Shown here: piece by piece, positions 1-64,000 of the stretch
Layout of the letters: every line of letters starts with the position of its first letter
Position numbering within the stretch: the first letter of the stretch is position 1
Assembly: GCA_963855995.1 (NCBI GenBank)
Contig: OY979719.1
Coordinates: 1,116,001 to 1,180,000 of the forward strand
Source: Muricea muricata
Lineage: Eukaryota; Cnidaria; Anthozoa; Malacalcyonacea; Plexauridae
DNA: 64,000 nt
Direction of reading: 5' to 3'
Notes under the pieces: model-generated
What the model was told of the DNA's origin: nothing
The model's input: only the letters and a program-made list of their open reading frames with translations
The model's database searches: none
Made by a program: the position numbers and the translations under genes

Positions 1-377
1 ATTAAATGTTTTTATAACGTACCGTGTCTCAACGATTGTGTATAGCTCCAACGAGATGACATTTTGTTTCGAGTTTGGACCCAAGCAATGCACGCGCACA
101 AAATGAGAGAGTTAGTGAAAATAGATGCAAGGAATCAACTATAGAACCAAACACAGGGGCGACACCCCAAATTCCAAGACCGCGGGTTGTGGTAAAACTA
201 TATAATTCTTAATCGAACAACATGCGTTCAGAATTAGAATTAGTTTTGATATTATTAAATAAATATTAAATATTTCTATTACAATAAATTGTTATATATT
301 ATACTTTAACTCGAGGTTAAAATTTTAGTTAAGATTCCGGATTGACCGTTTTAAAATGAAGCTTCTTCATTTTCTGC
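1..377 (-). other. 3' UTR and downstream flank of the EML gene
   Basis: This AT-rich, non-coding stretch follows the stop codon. I find no AATAAA or ATTAAA on the transcript strand. Weaker variants are present (AATATA near 294, TATAAA near 12), so the cleavage site is unresolved. Confidence 0.5.
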
Positions 378-63784
<63,407 letters not shown>

Positions 63785-64000
63785 CTACAATAAAAAACAG
63801 GTTTCAACCATCTCACTCACCAGATATAATGTCTTGAAGTACGTGATCCAGCCTAGCATTCACATGGACTGGGCAGGAGGGTGCAAGAATTCTAGGTGGG
63901 TAATTCTCGCTGATATGGAAGGTGCATTAAAAGTCAAACAAGGGGCTGAAGCGACAATCTACTGGGTTTTAACACTTTCTGAGGGGGTTAAAGAAAAATG

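Overview
The window is eukaryotic and metazoan. One intron-rich gene runs on the minus strand across the whole 64 kb. I joined 32 coding exons (63784 down to 378) that keep a continuous reading frame through GT..AG junctions. They encode the last ~1,779 residues of a large echinoderm-microtubule-associated-protein-like protein with three tandem EMAP units (HELP motif plus TAPE/WD40 propellers). That is the EML5/EML6 architecture. The gene is 5'-incomplete: the HELP region of unit 1 lies beyond base 64000. Its stop codon is at 380-378. Short introns, foldback/MITE-type elements and the three-unit EML gene suggest a marine invertebrate such as a cnidarian, but the sequence alone does not fix the taxon.

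Layout, in transcript order (high to low coordinates). Unit 1, C-terminal part: exons 1-8, 63784-60234. Acidic and basic linker: exons 8-9. Unit 2, complete: HELP in exons 9-10, propellers to exon 19, 59787-53221. Second acidic linker: exon 20. Unit 3, complete: HELP in exon 21, propellers to exon 32, 52433-378. Thirty of the 31 introns are 1,069 bp or shorter and carry small repeats: foldback elements, a CAGTAAAA-type MITE, a G-rich minisatellite, TATGG minisatellites and a LINE/SINE-like tail.

The exceptional feature is intron 26 (49596-2280, 47.3 kb). About 47.0 kb of it (2505-49498) is one AT-rich higher-order satellite array. It is built from four modules: a 75-bp T-rich monomer; a ~63-bp CpG box holding TCGCGCGA and ACACGCGTGT palindromes (about 100 copies by eye); an ATTCATGAAT palindrome cluster (about 70 copies); and an A-rich module that makes an imperfect inverted repeat with the T-rich part. 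The array has grown by nested head-to-tail duplications of 247, 320, 1161, 1331, 1700, 1919/1949, 2640, 3988 and about 14,620 bp. The copies share private single-base variants. The many Phe- or Lys-rich open frames in it follow from the 75-bp period (25 codons) and are not genes.

Despite the array, the flanking exons 26 and 27 join in phase inside a WD40 propeller at a place that fits the family. The host gene therefore looks intact, and splicing must cross the array.
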